A stretch of 64,000 bases of DNA from Sipunculus nudus (GCA_026874595.1 CM049314.1:70014300-70078299), one strand, 5' to 3'. Shown: positions 23,908-37,015, numbered from the stretch's first letter. Notes: generated from the sequence alone by a model not told the origin. Translations and numbers: made by a program.

Positions 23908-24289
23908 TAAAACTCTCTTAACTTAACATATTAAACTTCCCAAAATCTGCATGGTTATCTAATTATATCATAGACATACATATTTCAAGGTATTTTGATC
24001 ATCTTCCAGTTTGGAGAGCTAAAGGTTGAATGCTCAGTTTAATTCATGGAATATAACATCCGGACGGTTCTTTATGTTTATTACATAGAGCGAATAAAAG
24101 ACAATAAAACACCTCTATATATATTAGTTACATATAAAGCAAGTTTGGCACTGATAAACCCTATTTGAATTAAACAAAACTCCTTTTAACTTTCACTGCC
24201 AATAAAGTAATTTTGAAATCCCGATTTCAATTAATCTTACCTGCTTCGACCCAATTACAAGTTCAGGGCGAACTTTTGAAACATGTTAC

Positions 24290-24340
<51 letters not shown>

Positions 24341-24779
24341 TATAAAATACATCTTGTGAGCTCGCATGAAGTGTCGAAATTCAAATCGTTAATAATTAGG
24401 ATCCCTTCAATTGTATGGACTATTGCTTGATTGGTTACTCTCATTAGCATTCATTAACCAGTATTAAGTATAAGGTACCAGGTTTTACAATGTCATTGTC
24501 GTGTTTGGAATAACAATTATATGGTTATGTTAATCAGCCTTTCAGGTAAAGGTTGCAGTTACGTGGTCACCTCTTTTGACAAAACAACTAAATGCCTGAA
24601 CATTCGTATCTCAAATGTTTTCTGTTTGACACTTGCACCATGTAAAATTGATGATACATGTAGTTCCTCGAACTTTACAAATCAGACCTACTTCATGGAC
24701 ATGGTGTGGATAGTCACACTGGGTCCTCTTCTTAAGGCTGCTAAATTGCAGATACATACAACTCAAACCAACAGCGACA
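23908..24779. other. Upstream flank of X-type SLC5 copy (repeated in the window)
   Basis: This flank recurs before the other X copies at about 39330-39830, 50575-51185 and 60497-61317. Shared blocks include TTTGGAGAGCTAAA, TTTCACTGCCAATAAAGTAA and the GGATCCCTTCAATTGTATGG region. It contains an (AT)n run at 24292-24339. An AG after a pyrimidine stretch (CCTTTCAG near 24546) followed by GTAAAGGTTGCAG is conserved in all copies and could be a 5' untranslated splice site, which is not proven. Confidence 0.6.
24292..24339. repeat. (AT)n microsatellite
   Basis: About 23 AT units, at the same relative position as the AT run at 39683-39748 upstream of the deleted X copy. Confidence 0.95.
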
Positions 24780-26613
24780 ACGTTTGATAATCGAAGATTT
24801 TACTGGGCCGATTATTTCGTATTTTGTGCCAGTCTACTCAGCACAGGAATCGGAATCTACCATGCATTTCGAAGAAGGAACAAGTCCACTACATCCGACT
24901 ACCTGATGGGTGGTCGGAACATTTCAATTCTGCCTGTAGCTGCTTCTTTGGTAGTAAGTTTGTATTCTGCGGTGTATCTACAAGGAGCTCCTGCTGAAGT
25001 TTATTCCTATGGTGCATACATGTTCATGGCAATACTAGGTTATGCGATTTCACAAACAGTCGCATGCCTGTTTTACATGCCTGATTACCATCGCCTGAAG
25101 ATCACGAGTGTATTTGAATACCTTGAACTGAGGTACAGTCGGAATGTCCGAATGGCAACTTCCATCCTGGGTATGTTCCAAATGATATGTTATTCATCCG
25201 TTGTCTTGTATCCACCTGCAATTGCGACCAATCAGGCAACTGGTCTCCCGGTCTGGGCGTGTATCTTAATATCAGCTGCAATCTGCACCTTCTATACTAC
25301 AATCGGGGGCTTTCGGACGGCGCTATGGACAGATACATTGCAATGTGGCATAATGATACTTGGTTTGGCAGCGACACTTATAAAAGGGTCTATAGACGTC
25401 GGTGGAATAGCCCAAGTAATAAACATATCTGCTACTGGATACAGAACACATACGACAAATGTTATACCAGACCCTTTGGCACGTCACACAATATGGAACG
25501 GGCTTTGGTTTTCCGCATTTTATGAGTATGTATGCCACGAGCCAGTTTGCCGTCCAGCCTTTTAACAGCGTACGTAAATTAGATAAAGCGCGAGTTGCCA
25601 TGATGTCAGCCATACCAATAGCACTGTTTTTAACGTTACTGGCATGTTTTACAAGGTTGGTAGCGTTTGCTTACTATTACGGCTGTGATCCAATGAAGAC
25701 AGGAAGAATTACACCACGTGATCAAACCTTATCACTCCTAGTTATGGATGTCTTCCAATACAACCCAGGAATGGCTGGGGTGTTTTTAGCTAGCGTTTTA
25801 AGTGCAGCTTTAAGCACTATCAGCTCAGTGCAGAACAGTTTCACTGCCATCCTTCTGGAAGATTTTATGAAACCTCTAAAACTGCGGATAACTGGGCGTC
25901 CATTTACTGAAAGAGGGGGAATAATTACTTCTAAAATCATCGTACTCATTGTAGGTGAAACAATAACATGTCTTGCACTGGTCGCATCACAGTCTGGCAA
26001 ACTTGTCCTGAATCTAGCGACAGCCGCGCTATCAATCGGAGCTGCTCCAATCACGGCAATATTTACTCTTGGTCTCTTTTTTCCTTTTTGTAACAGCAAA
26101 GGGGCATTCGCAGGCCTGGCGAGTGGAGTTTTGTTATTGGGTTGGATTATAATTGGATCACTCAGCACCCCAGGTGTACTACACGCATCGCTGCCAACAT
26201 ACGCGCAACTTTGTCCGTCAAGTGCGTTAGGTAATAACACAGCTTTCCTTTCAACTGATGGGATCATCTCTTCATCCATGTTTACAGTTACTTCATCATC
26301 TTCTGTAGGTCACAAAGGTGGAGGAATTTCCAAACTTTATCAGATATCATTTGTATTGTACGATCCTCTCGGTCAAGTTCCTGCTATCATAACTGGAATT
26401 GTCGTGAGTAGCCTGACGGGCGGACTGAAGCAGAGAAGAGATGATAAGGAAGGACTGGTGTTTTCATTTAGAAATCAAAGCCTTCAATGGTGCAGGATGG
26501 TGGAAAATTAAGACGAATTTAAATTTACATATGCTAAAGTTGGAAGTGTGTCAAAAGATGAGATAAAAAAACCTACTGATGAGGACGAAACTAAAAATTA
26601 TACAAAAATATAA
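24780..26613 (+). pseudogene. SLC5A8/12-like transporter, X-type copy 1, nearly intact pseudogene
   Basis: The frame can be read from ACG (24780-24782), where relatives have ATG, to TAA at 26611-26613. It covers the whole SLC5 fold: WADYFVFCASLL (helix 1), SDYLMGGRN, APAEVYSYGAYM, the GGFRTALWTDTLQ signature, CDPMKTGRITPRDQ, FLASVLSAALSTISSVQN and TGGLKQRRDDKEG. Lesions are the lost start codon, a small deletion with frame change near 25505 (WLWGSFPHF becomes WNGLWF...), and a TAA at 26509-26511 where relatives have Lys, with the tail continuing beyond. A later ATG at 24906 would remove helix 1. No introns. It is likely nonfunctional, although only three lesions stand in the way. Confidence 0.85.
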
Positions 26614-29600
26614 TATGTTTAAACCTTCTCTTAACGGACCCCTTAGCTATTAAACACGGGTGAGATTAATTCTGATTCAAAATTAGAATAATTCGGTTGT
26701 ATATCTGGTCATATATTCCAATATATAATTGTATGCCCTGTAGATCTTTGTTTCTGAAGCTTATCAAAAAAGGTCATACTTAAATACAATAAACCCTTTC
26801 AATATTCTGTGGAACCGCTCATTTTTACTTGCATGAAAGCTGTATGAAACTGATAGGGATAAATATTGTAGCAATAAAAAAATGAAAGCTTAGCCAACCA
26901 CAACGTGTTTATTGTTCAAACAATAAAGACAATTGAAACATGCACAGTTTTGTAGACATTACCGCACGTTTCCCAGAATTTCAGGAAATAACTTTCATGA
27001 GGCTTACCTGAGTTTTCCATGTACCTTCAAAGTAACAAAATCACCGTTTCTAGCTACCTCCGAGAGCCACCATAGTTACCTAGAACGGACATGAGACAAA
27101 ATGTAACAAAATTAATTTAACTTTTACGGCAAAACAAAAACTATGACATGAGGCATATTTCTTAATTCCCTTGCCGTGTCCATTTTCGTAGTTTTCTCTG
27201 ATTTCCAGGATGGCATGGAACCTTGTTGTGTCTAATTCATTCGCCAATTTGATTTTGGCTTTTGTCTTGATAACACTCTTGGGTATCAATATCGTTTAGA
27301 AAAAAATGGCCGAGAGTCAAATAATATTCACTGCAGGCCCCAAAATGTATATTTTAGGATCTGCAGTGAATATTATTTCACTGCTAATCCTAGTAAACCC
27401 AATAGCTTTTCTCATCCTTGGCATGTGTTTTGGTAAAATATAACCTAAATACACAAATTTCATTTAATAATTTAGAGCTATTCCCTTGACAAATTTGAGT
27501 AAATTTATATGCAGCTACTTATTAATGACTCAGGAAGATTTTTCTGTGCTCGATTATCATGTTTATTTCGTGTCCTAAGCTCATTTTATTTTGTTTGAAA
27601 GCGTTAACAGTTGTTAGTATAAATTCAATGAGAACTGGTTAGGTATTAATTTTAAATCTAAATCTAATATATATCTACCTATATACGCCAAATAGGAAAG
27701 GTTAATTCTTTGTAGTTACTGAGAAATGTTATGTTAAAGGTGAGATACTTTATTCAGACTACAATAGGAGGAAATGGAGATACCCCTGCTCTGCGCTTGA
27801 TTACACTAGCTTTGAAGTTCATAGGCCACAACCACGAATATTAGGAATAAGTTGTTTTAAACTGACGTTATCTCATACAGTATTAGTAGCATGGAACTTA
27901 TATAAATTCTACCGTGTTGAACTGACTGTGAATTTAATACCTTGCTTTTAAATTGACAGGTGAAAGCACGAGGCCACCGTGTGCACAGGCGGAGTCACCA
28001 TGTTTTGTATTTCGCCAGAGAGTTAAGATACCTAATTAGGGACTCGTGCCGCCCAGGCCGTCATAAATATGTAAAGGGGATTACGGTACAGGCTTCTCTT
28101 ACATAGAGACCCGTACAGCCGCTTGATTGTTTCAGACAAGCATTCGCCTGGTCATAAGAATACTGTCTAAAATTGAGTACTTCAACGAAATGTTATTGAG
28201 AGCTTGGCTGAGAGGTATTTTCGGACTCAACAGCGATGTAACTGAAAAATCTAAGGGTAAACGTTAAGATAGCTGACCCATTCTGGGTGTTAATGATTCA
28301 TTTAAAGTTTTGCTACTTATAGCATATAAAGTTGAAAATAAGTATATGTTGTTTATTATACAGCGAAATTTTAAATCACATGAAAAATGTGTCCCGTCTG
28401 GTAACTAAGTGAACCCTATTTGTCTTATTTGTTATATACATTGTATAACGTAATATGGTGTAAACATATGATCAAAAGGTCCACAGTAGCTGGTGTTGTT
28501 GCCTCACTGAAACATCGGTGTTTTAAAAAACCCGCGTCGTATTGTGTCCTCATTTTCCTGCAGACCTGATTTGGGGAGATGGATGTCCTGTAAGGAAATA
28601 TTTGTATATCGACTAACTAGTATAGCGGTTATTTAAGATATATTTAACATGTCTCGAGTTAAAATGAACGTTAGCACACCATCAATATACGTCAAAACCT
28701 CACCGTATTCCAAGATTGCACGACAATGACAGCATTGACCACTGACTGCAGCAGCAGGGAGATAACAGGATTAGGCACATACATTATTGCGTTCATACTG
28801 AATTAATGTTAAATGGAAAAATAAATCCAGCGTCCTTCTGATACCCACACCTGACAGCTGAAAAGACGTTATAATAACCAACTAGATGTTTAATATGATC
28901 CTTTTAGGAAAAAAAGAGTCGCTCTTGAAAGCCATATTGGCCGCCAGCCTTTACTTTACATAGTGCAGCCATTTTCAAATTGTGTTAACTTCATTTCGAT
29001 ATCCTTATAGCCTAAACTCTTTGTTTGATGTATGGTCGGACTGATAAAATAGCTAGCTCATGAGGCTACATAGAAAATAGTAAACTTACTATTGTAAAAT
29101 TTAAAGCGACAAAGAAAAAAGGAATTTCATTGATTACAATTTTATTTGCAGGTTGCACAGGTATATATTTATATGGTGCCTGGTACAGTATTTTCCTTGA
29201 ATATTAAAAGGTCATTTCGGTAAACGTCATCATTTACGCAAGGAAGAAAGAAAACTCAAACAACAAGTACAAAATGTTGATAAAAATGAAAATTCAGAAT
29301 CAATGATAAATAGCTTTATCGTAGTACTGAGCTCGTTTGATGGTACTCATGTGATATACGGTACTCTCTTGGCTTGCTTGAAAAAATACCATCATCTTAA
29401 TTATATAATATATAATATTTATGATACATAATCTTGTTTTAAGCTGTCTCTATAAAAGAAAGCCGGCTGTATATTTAACGAAACTCTTTTACTCTGGATA
29501 AATGATTATACCATGTGTCGCCATCACCTCATAATAACCACTTTTATATTTCTGCTTCTAAATACGCAGAAAATCCGTATTGCTTAAAAGAAAACCTCTT

Positions 29601-29850
29601 CCTGTAAGCAGAAAAACTAGAAGTCTAGCGGTTAGAGTAGAACGTATGCCAAAGCATTCCTAAAATACATAGGATATATGATATAATTTGTTAACGCCCC
29701 CTACAATAAATGTTATCCCCACCGTTCGTAAAATTCATAAACATAGATATGCTCATATCATTGCTTTCCTCGTGTAAAATAGCGTCATTTTTTCCATCAA
29801 TAAAGAATTATTGTCGCATAGACTGACGCTAGATGTCAGTTGGTCATGTA
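26614..29850. other. 3' flank of X-type copy 1, duplicated block
   Basis: The same order of noncoding blocks follows the X copies at 39.83-42.6, 53.0-56.6 and 62.3-62.83 kb. Examples are CATGCACAGTTTTGTAGACA near 26940, TATATTTTAGGATCTGCAGT near 27347, TATATACGCCAAATAGGAAA near 27680 and GGCCGTCATAAATATGTAAA near 28058. There is no gene in it. It marks the size of the duplicated unit. Confidence 0.65.
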
Positions 29851-30900
29851 AAACACCATGTGTAGATGACAATTGAGTTAAAATCCCACAGAAATATCCA
29901 ACCACTCGCCATACCGACATGTGTTTCGTTATTTTTGGCGAACGAAATAAAAAAAGAACAAGTATAAAAATACCAAACAATGTTGCAAAACCAATCCAAA
30001 GAGCTGCTGTTTCCAGTGTTGTAAGGAGTTTTCCTGTGAGTGAAATTGCTGCTGCCGAACATGCGAACAGTCAACCAAAAGGTACGATAGTGCCCTTCAA
30101 AGGTTTATTGGCCCCTCGATCGGTAAGAGGAAATCATGTCAACTTTAGTTTCATCGGTTAAGGAAGGGTTATGAAAGCTTTTTCGTGCTGAACTCGATGA
30201 ACTTAAAGCTGCACTCAAAACGGATGCTAGAAATACTCTCGCCATGAGTAATTATGAAAGATATGTAATACCAAGAGAGGGAGTATTTGATTTTCCGAAG
30301 TAATTCGTGTCCTGCTGAATGAATAACAGCCCGCAGGAGAACGCGACCGCCAGTTAGTCGGCGAATATGCACGGCAGCCCCATAGTTAACTTTATGGAAA
30401 AAGTCAAAAGTAATGAAAGTGTTTTATTTAGAATGGCATACTACAGTAACGTTGGACAGCGAATTGACTTGTAGATTACATACCGAGGGAAGTTGTGATG
30501 CAACGTTGTATCAGGCAACAGATTAGTTTTAAATGTGTTCTTCGACCAGTATTAGAATATTCATAATTCCCTCTGACATCCTTTACGGAAGATCCGATAT
30601 GTACGATATAACACTGAAAAGTGGTTAATAGAAATGTCCTAAAGCCTTCAAAAGTCTAAAGCGGTGTATACTGTAAATATAGTCAGGAAGAATAATATAC
30701 ACGACCAGGCCGGAAAGGCTGTTGCATGACCGACAGCTATCACTGGCTCATCTGGCGCCAGCAACGAGCAGAAGACCATTTGGAGCATACGTAGTAGAGA
30801 ATTTGCTATTTGCAGGGTCCTGGTATACTGCGTACAGCAGTTTGAGATATTTAACCAGACTCAAAATCCGAAAAAAAATCCTAAACTGGTAAAACAATAC
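29851..30900 (-). pseudogene. SLC5 pseudogene, W-type copy 1, heavily decayed
   Basis: The minus strand gives recognisable pieces in order: LKLLYAVYQ, LLRMLQMVFCS, a degraded PAWSCILFFL segment, a degraded GFRTF segment, SRTRITSENQILPLLVLHIFHNY near 30300-30230, then a GIFILVLFLF region near 29950 and HGVLHDQL near 29860. These parallel helices 3-10 of the intact copies. Many stops and frame changes. The same remnant recurs at 42.7-43.8 and 56.7-57.3 kb. Confidence 0.65.
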
Positions 30901-32020
30901 ACAGGCATTAATAATATTCCAAAAGAGTACACCTTTGCAGGAAAACCTAGGTGTTACTGCAGACCACAGACTTACTATCATTCACGCTAATACAGATAAA
31001 ATCCTCTGTCGTCACCTGTCGGCTCTCAATCATAATCCGATGTCAATAAATTTCGGGTGACATGATGTACAACGATTTCTAAGCTTATTATGAGACTAAG
31101 AGAGAGAAATAAATAACCACAAAATAATAAATCATGGGATTTAAAATTTCTTTTTATTTTAAAAGCGTGAGTAGAATTCTATCAAGATTCTCATAGATAT
31201 ATAAAGCATATATAATCTAATGAATCCTTCCCCTCAGAAAAATAAAAAGAAATAGGAATGCAGCAATGTGTATGGTCCTTTGATGACATTTGAAGACAAT
31301 TAAAACTGGGTCAAATAGCAGCATTTTCTTCAAATTCGATCCTGTAAATACATAAGTGCCCAATCAACAAAAATACGCGATATGTCGATCATCTTGACGC
31401 TTGAAATGGCTAAAAGTTTATTCTTAGTAGTCATAGAATAAGTAAAGTTTAGAACATTAAATGAGTTATAGGCGGTTAATGTTTCTAACGTTATTTACAA
31501 ATGCAGCACATTATACACTGACATGCCCATTTGGCAGTGAGCCAAAGATGTTCAACCTTTCACTGTGAAAAAAGTATTTTCGAGCCCCCGCCTCTAACTG
31601 CTTGTTCAGAGCGATCTACGCGTTAATAACAATAATCACATGAATAGTTTTGGGAATTACTTGATTTGTTACTTAAATTAACATTCATTACCATACATAG
31701 TATAAGATATCAGCTACTATAAGGCCTTTTTCGTGTTTGGAATAATTTTAATATGGCTATGTAAATCATTTTTCCAGGTACCGGTTGAGACTATATGGTG
31801 ATCTCTATTAGCAAATCAAATATATGACCAAACATTCGCATTCAAAATGTTAATGCTTTTTCGGTTTGCCCCTTGCATGGTTTACCGCTAAATTTACATG
31901 TGATACTCTGAATTTTACAGATCATACCTGTTTAATTAGCATTGCGTAGGTAGGAAAACTGAATCCTTGTCGTTAAGGCTACCAAACTATATATACGGAA
32001 CAACTAATATCATTAAGGGA
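30901..32020. other. Flank between W and Y copies
   Basis: It is homologous to 43800-44806, before the other intact Y copy. Shared blocks include GTCGTCACCTGTCGGCTCTC near 31010 and 43931, and CCAGGTACCGGTTGAGAC near 31776. No other gene. Confidence 0.6.
31988..31995 (+). promoter_or_regulatory. TATA-like box upstream of Y copy 1
   Basis: TATATATA starts 33 bp before the ATG, exactly as at 44774-44781 before the other intact Y copy. It is conserved in the two functional-looking genes, but the region is AT-rich and use as a promoter is inferred. Confidence 0.3.
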
Positions 32021-33877
32021 ATGATGCTTGGTGATCGAAGATTCCACTGGGCCGATTACTTGGTATTTTGTGCCAGTCTACTTCTTAGCGCAGGAATCGG
32101 AATTTATCATGCATTTCGAAATAGGAACAAGTCCACTACATCCGACTACCTGATGGGTGGTCGGAACATGTCCGTTCTGCCTGTGGCGGCTTCTTTGGTT
32201 GTAAGTTTGTTTTCTGCGGTATTTCTTCAAGGCATTCCGGCTGAAGTTTATTCCTATGGAGCCTACTTGTTCCTGTTAATAATTGGTTATGCGATTTCAC
32301 TTACAGTCGCATGTCTGTTTTATATGCCTGTTTACCATCGCCTAAAGATCACCAGTGTCTTCGAGTACCTTGAACTGAGGTACAGCAAGAATGTACGCAT
32401 AGCCACTTCAATTCTAAGTATGTTCCAAATGAATTGTTATTCATCCGTTGCCTTGTTTGCACCTGCAATTGCGACCAGTCAGGCAACTGGTCTCCCGGTC
32501 TGGGCGTGTATCTTAATATCAGCTGGAATCTGCACTTTCTATACTACAATCGGGGGCTTCCGAACAGTGTTATGGACAGATACATTGCAATGTGGCATAA
32601 TGATAATGGGTTTGGCAGCAACACTTATAAAAGGTTCTATAGACGTCGGAGGCATAGCTAAAGTAATGAACATATCTGCTGTTGGAGGAAGAACACATAT
32701 GACGCATATTGCGCCTGACCCTTTTGCTCGTCATACAATATGGGATTGGCTTTGGGGACTTTTTCCACACTTTATGAGTATGTACGCTACAAGTCACTTT
32801 GCCGTCCAGCGTTTTAACAGCGTACGTAAATTGGATACAGCGCGACTCGCAATGATCTCAGCCATACCAATAGCACTTATTTTAACTGTACTGGCATGTT
32901 TTACAGGGTTCGTTGCGTTTGCTTACTATTACGGTTGTGATCCAATGAAGACAGGAAGAATTACATCACGTGACCAAACCTTGTCACTCCTGGTTATGGA
33001 TGTCTTCCAATACAACCCAGGAATGGCTGGAGTGTTTTTAGCTAGCGTTTTAAGTGCAGCTTTAAGCACACTCAGCTCGGTGCAGAACAGTTTCACTGCC
33101 ATCCTTCTGGAAGATTTTATGAAACCTCTCAAACTGCGGATAACTGGACATCCATTTTCTGTAAGAGCAGAAATAATTACTTCTAAAACCATCGTAATCA
33201 CTGTGGGGGTAACAATTACATGTCTTTCACTGGTTGCGTCACAGTCTGGCAAGCTTGTCGTCACTTTAGCGGTAGCCGCTCTATCAATCGGAGCTGCCCC
33301 AATCACGGCCATATCCACTCTGGGTCTTTTTGTTCCGTTCACCAACAGCAAAGGGGCATTTGCGGGACTGGCATGTGGAGTTTTGTTTTTAGGTTGGATT
33401 ATTATTGGCTCACTCAATACACCAGGTGTACTTCATGCAGCGCTTCCAACATATTCACATCTTTGTCCTTTGGATATGTTGAAGAATAGCTCTGTTTTTC
33501 TGCCGACTGAGGGGAACATCTCTACAGCTCCGTTTGCTCATACATCGCCATCTCCTACAGAAGGTCATACAATTGGAGGAATTTCAAAGCTCTACAAAGT
33601 ATCGTATATCATATACGATCTCCTCGGCCAAGCTCCCACTCTCATTATTGGAATTATCGTGAGCTGCCTGACGGGCGGTCTAAAGCAGAGGAGAGATGAT
33701 AAGGAAGGGGTGATGTTTTCTTTTAGAAAGCACGGCCTTCCATGGTGCAGGGGGGAGGAGAATAAAGACGAAGAAAGAGGGAAATATGCAATGGTTGGAA
33801 ATGTGTCAAAACAAGAGATAGACGTGTACAAAGAACCTTCTGATATTGACAACACTTTACATGTAACGATTATATGA
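32021..33877 (+). CDS. Sodium-coupled solute (monocarboxylate-like) transporter, SLC5A8/12-like, Y copy 1
   Basis: Intact single-exon gene of 618 codons. The start is the ATG at 32021, the first of two adjacent Met codons; the frame is open further upstream only from a TTG. The protein is a polytopic plasma-membrane symporter of the SSF (LeuT-fold) family. It has WADYLVFCASLLLSAGIG (residues ~10-27), SDYLMGGRN (~41-49), IPAEVYSYGA (~72-81), the family signature GGFRTVLWTDTLQ (~178-190), CDPMKTGRITSRDQ (~306-319), SVLSAALSTLSSVQNSF (~342-358) and TGGLKQRRDD (~550-559). Length matches SLC5A6/A8/A12 relatives (about 610-640). The C-terminus ends in Thr-Ile-Ile, a class I PDZ-ligand pattern. Expected role is sodium-driven uptake of lactate, short fatty acids or similar anions; the substrate cannot be told from sequence. 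Intronless, unlike typical SLC5 genes. Confidence 0.9.
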   Translation: MMLGDRRFHWADYLVFCASLLLSAGIGIYHAFRNRNKSTTSDYLMGGRNMSVLPVAASLVVSLFSAVFLQGIPAEVYSYGAYLFLLIIGYAISLTVACLFYMPVYHRLKITSVFEYLELRYSKNVRIATSILSMFQMNCYSSVALFAPAIATSQATGLPVWACILISAGICTFYTTIGGFRTVLWTDTLQCGIMIMGLAATLIKGSIDVGGIAKVMNISAVGGRTHMTHIAPDPFARHTIWDWLWGLFPHFMSMYATSHFAVQRFNSVRKLDTARLAMISAIPIALILTVLACFTGFVAFAYYYGCDPMKTGRITSRDQTLSLLVMDVFQYNPGMAGVFLASVLSAALSTLSSVQNSFTAILLEDFMKPLKLRITGHPFSVRAEIITSKTIVITVGVTITCLSLVASQSGKLVVTLAVAALSIGAAPITAISTLGLFVPFTNSKGAFAGLACGVLFLGWIIIGSLNTPGVLHAALPTYSHLCPLDMLKNSSVFLPTEGNISTAPFAHTSPSPTEGHTIGGISKLYKVSYIIYDLLGQAPTLIIGIIVSCLTGGLKQRRDDKEGVMFSFRKHGLPWCRGEENKDEERGKYAMVGNVSKQEIDVYKEPSDIDNTLHVTII

Positions 33878-36600
33878 TTAAGGTATCAACTGAAAAGAAG
33901 TTACATGAAATATATCGTTCTATTAATTTTTATTAAAATTAATTCTAGTTTGTAATTATCATTATATTGATCGTATTATAAATGAAAAAATATTGATTTC
34001 TGAGAAGGTCTCTGTTGATAAAGCAGGGTCAATAGGATGTCAATACTCAATTGGGCTAATATTCTGGCAATAAAACAAACAATGAGTAACTAAACAGCGG
34101 ATAAGTGGAATATTCTCCTTTATACTTTATGCGAACTTTATCCACAACTGCTCTTATCCACTTACGAGTAAAGCGGTGAACGAGAAGTTTCGTGACCTTT
34201 AAGGTATGATAATTTATTAGTCAACCGATCTATGCAAGATTTATTGGAAGGCTGACGTTGTGCTTTGTGCTTAAACTCAATAATCGTGAGATATGACTAG
34301 GCACAAGCTTTATATTATTAAGGCTGATAGAGACAATTGAAAAATGCACAATTTTGTAGACATTAATGGAAGGTTCCCTGAATTTCACCGATGCTAAATT
34401 CCAGGATTCATATCAATTAATTTATGATGTATCTTCAAATTTTCATAATTGGCGAGATCATTAAAGATTTCAACTTAACAATGGTTTTACGATAATACAT
34501 ATTATACCTCACGTAAATGAGTTTTCCATGATTTATGTTCAAGTTTTAGGACCTTTTACCGACCTACTTAAAAAACTAAAAGCCTCCAAAGCCATTCCTC
34601 AAGTAGGTACCTCAGACGGACATCAGACAAAATATATTAAAATTAAAACTTTCTTTTCAGGGCTTTTTTCCGTCAGATAATAACTGGGCACTTTTTTCCT
34701 TATCTGAGGCACGTGTCTCGTATTGCTGAATTTTACTGTGAGTAAAAAAATATATATATTTTTTCCATTTTTTTCTGATAACAGAATGGGTAAGAGCCTT
34801 GAAGTATCGATTCTGTCCATGTAGAAAATGTTTAAAAGATGCTTTCATTTTCATGACTGTCACTACTCATATCTTTGCATATCATCCTCAATGCTGTAAC
34901 TTTATTTGTGCAAGTCGCAATCTTGATCTCTCCAAAAGAATTGTACCCCTTTTCTAAAATATCTGGAAATTTAATTATGCGTGTGCATTTGTAAAGTAAT
35001 CTCTTCTAATGAAATCATTGGAACCTGGATCAAAACGCTTTTTAAACTTTTATTTATTTATTCAATATCGGTAATTAATTTTCCTTGCAACTTAAAGTAC
35101 ACTTTGTATTACTGCCTATGTTTATTCCTGATGTTTAAGTATAACGATACGCGCTATCTATAGACTAATCAAATCTAACTACAGCTTGACTGACATGAAA
35201 TATTCAATTATTCATCTCTTTCGTAGCTTGCCTCTATAAAATGATTTCTCTGAATTTTAGCTTGGCGTTCAAGGTAAGCGCCTGATAATAAGTGATTTGA
35301 CTTAACCTTGGCTTAGCCCCAAGGACACGCACAAATCATTAAGCGTAACTTTAAGGGATCCTGGGTTAGCTCTTATGACGAGAGCTATATTAACAATGGT
35401 GAAACAGACTTTATAAGAAAACATCTTGTTTCTCATTTTTATAATTTTTGGCTAATTTGATAATAAGGGTAATTTTGGTTGTGAAAAGATCTTATAACGC
35501 CTTCGTGAAGGGTGTGAATACAGCAATGTTGACAAGGGAAAAACATGTTACCTGAGATTATAGGTTGTATATATGCGGAGGTAAGAGGTCACATGTTTGG
35601 CGACATTTGCAAGCTCTGGCCTTGTTGAATTGGTTTTGATTTCTGACGGGCCCCCACATTATATACCCATTGATATAAACAAAACAAGCAACCTGTGTGC
35701 GCAGATATCAACGTTTTCTGGCCCATTTTGTTAAAGATCCAAGGGATAACCTTTAGTTTATAAGGTCAGATAGGTGATTGTGCTCTTTAAAATCTAAAAA
35801 GAACCTCAGATATTTTCTCCAATTTGATTGGAGATATGAGTTATGATTTCTTGATCCAGTGGGTACAAAATCGGGAACCTTAAACTATGACAAATCTTTA
35901 ACTGACTGAAATTGTATACGTCAACTGTATAATCTTTAAAAAAAAAATGAATCTCACGTAAAAGTAGACCAGATTTGGATGTCCGGCATGCGATGCCGTA
36001 TATATCGATTTTTATAATAGCAACTGGAGAGCGCATTATTAAACAGATGAGCAAAGCTTGAAAGTTACATTCTCCAAAGGTTGTCCAATAATGTCGGAAA
36101 AAAAAATATATATATTTTGTTTTATGTATAACCGTTATATGCACAACATTTCCAAGAAAAAAATATCGTGTATAACAAGTTTGCAAATTTACATATAAAT
36201 AATACCGTTAACAGTTAGTACAGGATAGCACTATATTTTTCATTTAGGGCAGTTCTCATGCTCGAAGCATTGTTTTATATGCAGAAAATATAGGATAAAA
36301 ATATTTACACAATAACATGTGTTAAATAAAGAATGACATTACAGACATCTTTAAAATATGTAAACACATTTATTTTTAAATGTGTAGGGATAAAACCCGT
36401 TTTCAATATCGATATTCAAAAATTGTAAACACATTTATGGTGAAATGTGCAGGGATAAAACCCGTTTTCAATATCGATATTCAAAAAAAATCACTGGCTG
36501 GATCTTCGAAAGGGCTAACATTAGTTTATACAGGAAACTTCAAATAACATAACATGCTGATAAAAATTATAAATCTTTCTCCTCGGCAAGAGGACATTCT
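33878..36600. other. 3' flank of Y copy 1, duplicated block
   Basis: It is homologous to 46664-49084 after Y copy 2. Shared blocks include TCTCTGTTGATAAAGCAGG (34009 and 46772), GGATAGCACTATATTTT (36223) and the TTTCTCCTCGGCAAGAGGAC block at 36576. Its first part also resembles the X 3' flank (ATAGAGACAATTGAAA near 34328), which shows that X and Y arose by an older duplication that included flanks. The open frames here (for example 35806-36186 minus) have no family support. Confidence 0.6.
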
Positions 36601-36877
36601 TGTTTGAACAATTACTTTTCAATCACTTTTCAATTTCTGTTGTCATATTTCACTCAAGAATAATACCTTCAAATTGTTCATATTATTGAAACACAAACTC
36701 TCTGGCACCCTGTAGTGCTGAACAGCTTACTTTGAATTCGACTGGATGTTGGTGAGACTAAGAAATTTGCAAAGCTATTACTAAAACAGATCTGTTAATG
36801 GACCTGCACTGACTGCTATGCATTGAAGAATGTGTAACCTGCTAATCTGAATAACCAAACCTTGATTAAGACACCCG

Positions 36878-37015
36878 CTCTCTGGTCTGGTGTGGGAAAA
36901 CTTCACCAGACGACCAGCTACTGGTCAGTCGTCTCTCGAGGCCAAGTGCAAGTACTGTCACAAACTCCACAGCGTCTCGAAGTTGGCAACATCAAACTTG
37001 CTCAAACATTTTGAG
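36878..37015 (+). pseudogene. hAT-type transposase fragment, BED zinc-finger exon
   Basis: The plus strand reads SGLVWENFTRR, then AKCKYCHKLHSVSKLATSNL and LKHFE. This is the N-terminal BED zinc finger (VW..F, C-X2-C, a His near the end) of hAT transposases. A consensus donor FE|GTAAGC ends the exon at 37015. No catalytic exons follow before the sequence returns to SLC5 DNA at 38636, so only a remnant is present. Confidence 0.6.

Noticed and set aside
25722-26279. 185-codon frame on the minus strand inside X copy 1
   Set aside because: It is the antisense shadow of the SLC5 coding sequence; matching shadows occur at 32929-33417, 45970-46203 and 52170-52643.
31967-32020. Upstream extension of Y copy 1 by 18 codons
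   Set aside because: It starts with TTG and is not in frame in Y copy 2. The ATG at 32021 gives equal 618-codon products.
35806-36186. 126-codon minus-strand frame
   Set aside because: Not kept in the homologous flank at 48.3-48.8 kb; AT-rich composition.
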